Source: Lachnospira multipara LB2003 (GTDB lineage Bacteria > Bacillota > Clostridia > Lachnospirales > Lachnospiraceae). Taken from it: a stretch of 64,000 nucleotides of DNA. The translations under genes were made by a program, and so were the position numbers. The stretch is taken from the NCBI RefSeq assembly GCF_000702205.1, contig NZ_JNKW01000006.1, positions 62,001 to 126,000 on the forward strand, given 5' to 3'. The notes under the pieces were generated by a model. The model was given only the letters and a program-made list of their open reading frames with translations. It was not told where the DNA came from and searched no databases. Positions within the stretch are counted from its first letter, which is position 1. Each line of letters begins with the position of its first letter. Positions 62,345 to 64,000 of the stretch are shown here, in pieces.

Positions 62345-62953
62345 ATGGGACAGATTAAGGTAGAGAAAAATGTTGGTGGCATTGAAGGTCTTCACGTAAT
62401 CACACCAGCAGTTCATGGTGACAACCGTGGTTATTTCATGGAAACATACAATCAGAACGATATGCACGAAGAAGGTCTTGATATGGTTTTCGTTCAGGAC
62501 AATCAGTCATGCTCAACTAAGGGTGTTCTTCGTGGTCTTCACTTCCAGAAGGAATTCCCACAGGGCAAGCTTGTAAGAGTAATTAAGGGTAAGGTTTTCG
62601 ACGTTGCTGTTGACCTTCGTAAGGATAGTAAGACATACGGTAAGTGGTATGGTGTTGAACTTACAGAGGAAAATAAGAAGCAGTTCTACATTTCAGAAGG
62701 ATTTGCTCATGGTTTCCTTGTACTTTCAGACGTAGCAGAATTCTGCTATAAGGTAACAGACTTCTATCATCCAGGTGATGAGGGCGGTCTTGCTTGGAAC
62801 GATCCAGCAATCGGTATCAATTGGCCAGAACTTGTTGGCGAATACAAGGGTAACTGCGAAGCTACAGGCTACACACTTACTGATGGTACAGCACTTAACT
62901 TATCTGACAAGGATCAGAAGTGGGATACATTAGAGAATACATTTAAGTTCTAA
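62345..62953 (+). CDS. rmlC: dTDP-4-dehydrorhamnose 3,5-epimerase
   Basis: 202 residues, cupin fold. Epimerises C3 and C5 of the 4-keto sugar. HGDNRGYFMETYNQNDM, the catalytic-His block FVQDNQSCSTKGVLRGLHFQ, and YISEGFAHGFLVLSD are the standard motifs. Start ATG 62345 after AGAGG. Last gene of the operon and followed by a terminator. A little longer than the usual 180-190 residues at the C-terminus. Confidence 0.97.
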   Translation: MGQIKVEKNVGGIEGLHVITPAVHGDNRGYFMETYNQNDMHEEGLDMVFVQDNQSCSTKGVLRGLHFQKEFPQGKLVRVIKGKVFDVAVDLRKDSKTYGKWYGVELTEENKKQFYISEGFAHGFLVLSDVAEFCYKVTDFYHPGDEGGLAWNDPAIGINWPELVGEYKGNCEATGYTLTDGTALNLSDKDQKWDTLENTFKF

Positions 62954-62967
62954 TAATACAATGTATT

Positions 62968-63010
62968 AAAAAACGCAGCTTTAACAATTATTGTCAAAGT
63001 TGCGTTTTTA
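62968..63010 (+). terminator. Terminator of rmlABDC
   Basis: An AAAACGCA...TGCGTTTT stem with inner CTTTAACA/TGTCAAAG, two wobble positions, and a T run at its end, 20 bases after the rmlC stop. Confidence 0.8.
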
Positions 63011-63089
63011 CTATATATGATATACATTAACTAATATAAATTGCCAACCCTGGAGAGGGTTTACAATACTACATTTATAAAGGGGAATT

Positions 63090-63109
63090 ATGATTAGATA
63101 TCTAATCAT
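63090..63109 (+). promoter_or_regulatory. Perfect 20-bp palindrome at the start region of the last gene
   Basis: ATGATTAGATATCTAATCAT is fully self-complementary. It lies between AGGGGAA (63081-63087) and ATG 63121. It also contains an ATG that opens an eight-codon reading frame, ending at TAA 63114-63116, just before the gene. Confidence 0.6.
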
Positions 63110-63120
63110 ATTATAAAACT

Positions 63121-64000
63121 ATGATAAAATCTGTTTTTTATGCAGTAATGTTACTGTTATTTTTTATCTGTGCTTTATTATGGAAAAGAAAAGAAACGAA
63201 AATCAACATAATTGAAAACATTGCAATTGCGATAATGACAATTTTATGTTGGAATGCTTTTGCAACAGGTATAATCCAATTATTTTCTATTAAGATTTCT
63301 CTAATAACAATTGGACTTACTTACTTTATACCTATCTTATATATATTATTTACTATCAAGAAAAAAGGAATACAACATAATAGTTACTCACTCTGGGATA
63401 TAGTTCCTATAGTTATTGGTGGTATATTATTATTTCATTATATAAAAAATTACTTTGGACTAGATTTACAGCTTCATTTCATAGCAAGTGATGCAGCTAG
63501 ACATTTAGACTTCGCTCTTACTACGGTTAATTCTGGAGATATAGCGCTAAACATGTATTTTCATTCGTTAAACGATAGCTTAGCAATGTTATTCTTTAAT
63601 CCTTTCATCTCAACAGTTATGGGACAGGCTAAAGTATTTACTCTTATGAGTTTGTTTGATTTAGTGCTATTTGGACTAGTTTTTTATGCTATAATTCGAC
63701 CTTTAATGAAGAGCACACTAGATTACATCATCGGCAACATTTTACTTTTCATGTACGTTTGCGGATACCCATTATATGTAATGCAATTTGGATTCTCATA
63801 TTATGTATCAGCAATTATATTAATCGAATTTATAATTTTAATTGCAACTAGATATCTAAATGATAGTTCATTAAACTGGCTAATATTACTTAATTTAGCA
63901 TTATATAGTATATTTGTATGTTATACTTTCCTAATTCCAGTAACATATTTATCATTGTTCATTGCAGTTTTATGGAAACGATTTAAGCCAACTAGTAAGG
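63121..64000 (+). CDS. Polytopic membrane protein, 3' end outside window
   Basis: 293 residues visible, at least seven hydrophobic helices. An outer-loop segment DLQLHFIASDAARHLDFALTTVNSGDIALNMYFHSLND after the fourth helix, with Asp and His residues, is like the acceptor/metal loop of GT-C glycosyltransferases; this is only a resemblance. Start ATG 63121. The ribosome site AGGGGAA is 33 bases upstream and seems to belong to a short leader frame of eight codons (63090-63116) whose stop lies 4 bases before this ATG, so coupled translation is possible. Probably another surface-glycan gene. Confidence 0.75.
   Translation, partial: MIKSVFYAVMLLLFFICALLWKRKETKINIIENIAIAIMTILCWNAFATGIIQLFSIKISLITIGLTYFIPILYILFTIKKKGIQHNSYSLWDIVPIVIGGILLFHYIKNYFGLDLQLHFIASDAARHLDFALTTVNSGDIALNMYFHSLNDSLAMLFFNPFISTVMGQAKVFTLMSLFDLVLFGLVFYAIIRPLMKSTLDYIIGNILLFMYVCGYPLYVMQFGFSYYVSAIILIEFIILIATRYLNDSSLNWLILLNLALYSIFVCYTFLIPVTYLSLFIAVLWKRFKPTSK

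Overview
The window is AT-rich DNA from a Gram-positive anaerobe, most likely a low-GC clostridium of the Lachnospiraceae type. The support is AGGAGG-type ribosome binding sites, an anaerobic oxidative-stress set (a Fur/PerR-type regulator, rubrerythrin and desulfoferrodoxin), an (S/N)PxTG-type sortase signal, choline-binding cell-wall repeats, and gene families common in gut clostridia. No rRNA, tRNA, CRISPR array or intact insertion sequence was seen. Most of the window builds cell-surface polysaccharide.

Layout. 1-4412 (minus): an acyl/aminoacyl decoration operon (MBOAT transferase, SGNH-like protein, DltA-like adenylating enzyme cut by the left edge). 4648-6093 (plus): a secreted, sortase-anchored protein whose mature N-terminus is an almost eukaryotic ubiquitin without the diglycine tail. 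6790-11722 (minus, except one small plus-strand gene): GDP-mannose synthesis (manC), an AlbA_2-type regulator with a phased operator array, and UDP-galactopyranose mutase (glf). 11998-15266: PerR-like regulator and rubrerythrin, then a FIST-GGDEF protein and superoxide reductase on the other strand. 15422-16813: an ATPase with a DUF234-like C-terminus and a palindromic promoter.

17194-24924 (minus): two related large membrane proteins, a GT2 transferase, and a three-domain mannose-sugar enzyme. 26061-34068 (minus): a phosphocholine module (flippase, LicD, BCCT transporter, LicC, HTH-LicC-LicA fusion) headed by a choline-binding GH25 lysozyme. 34203-52114 (minus): a tightly packed 14-gene polysaccharide operon with GT2, GT4, GT8 and DUF4422 transferases, DUF2304 and DUF2142 proteins, a Wzm/Wzt exporter, and a second MBOAT with two tandem SGNH-like proteins. 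52412-55592 (minus): GT4, GtrA, a frameshifted small membrane protein and its intact paralogue. 55608-57735 (minus): a damaged peptidoglycan-binding/DUF1906 protein. 57854-62953 (plus): a MerR-methyltransferase fusion and rmlABDC (dTDP-rhamnose). A membrane protein runs off the right edge.

Together the genes supply GDP-mannose, dTDP-rhamnose, UDP-galactofuranose and CDP-choline, assemble and export rhamnose-rich or teichoic-acid-like polymers, decorate them with acyl or aminoacyl groups and phosphocholine, and display proteins on that wall. The most unusual items are the bacterial ubiquitin, the helically phased ACTTCAC array at 10302-10383, a canonical A AAA AAC slippery site joining two halves of a membrane protein near 54600, and several GC-rich multi-hairpin elements in otherwise AT-rich spacers.
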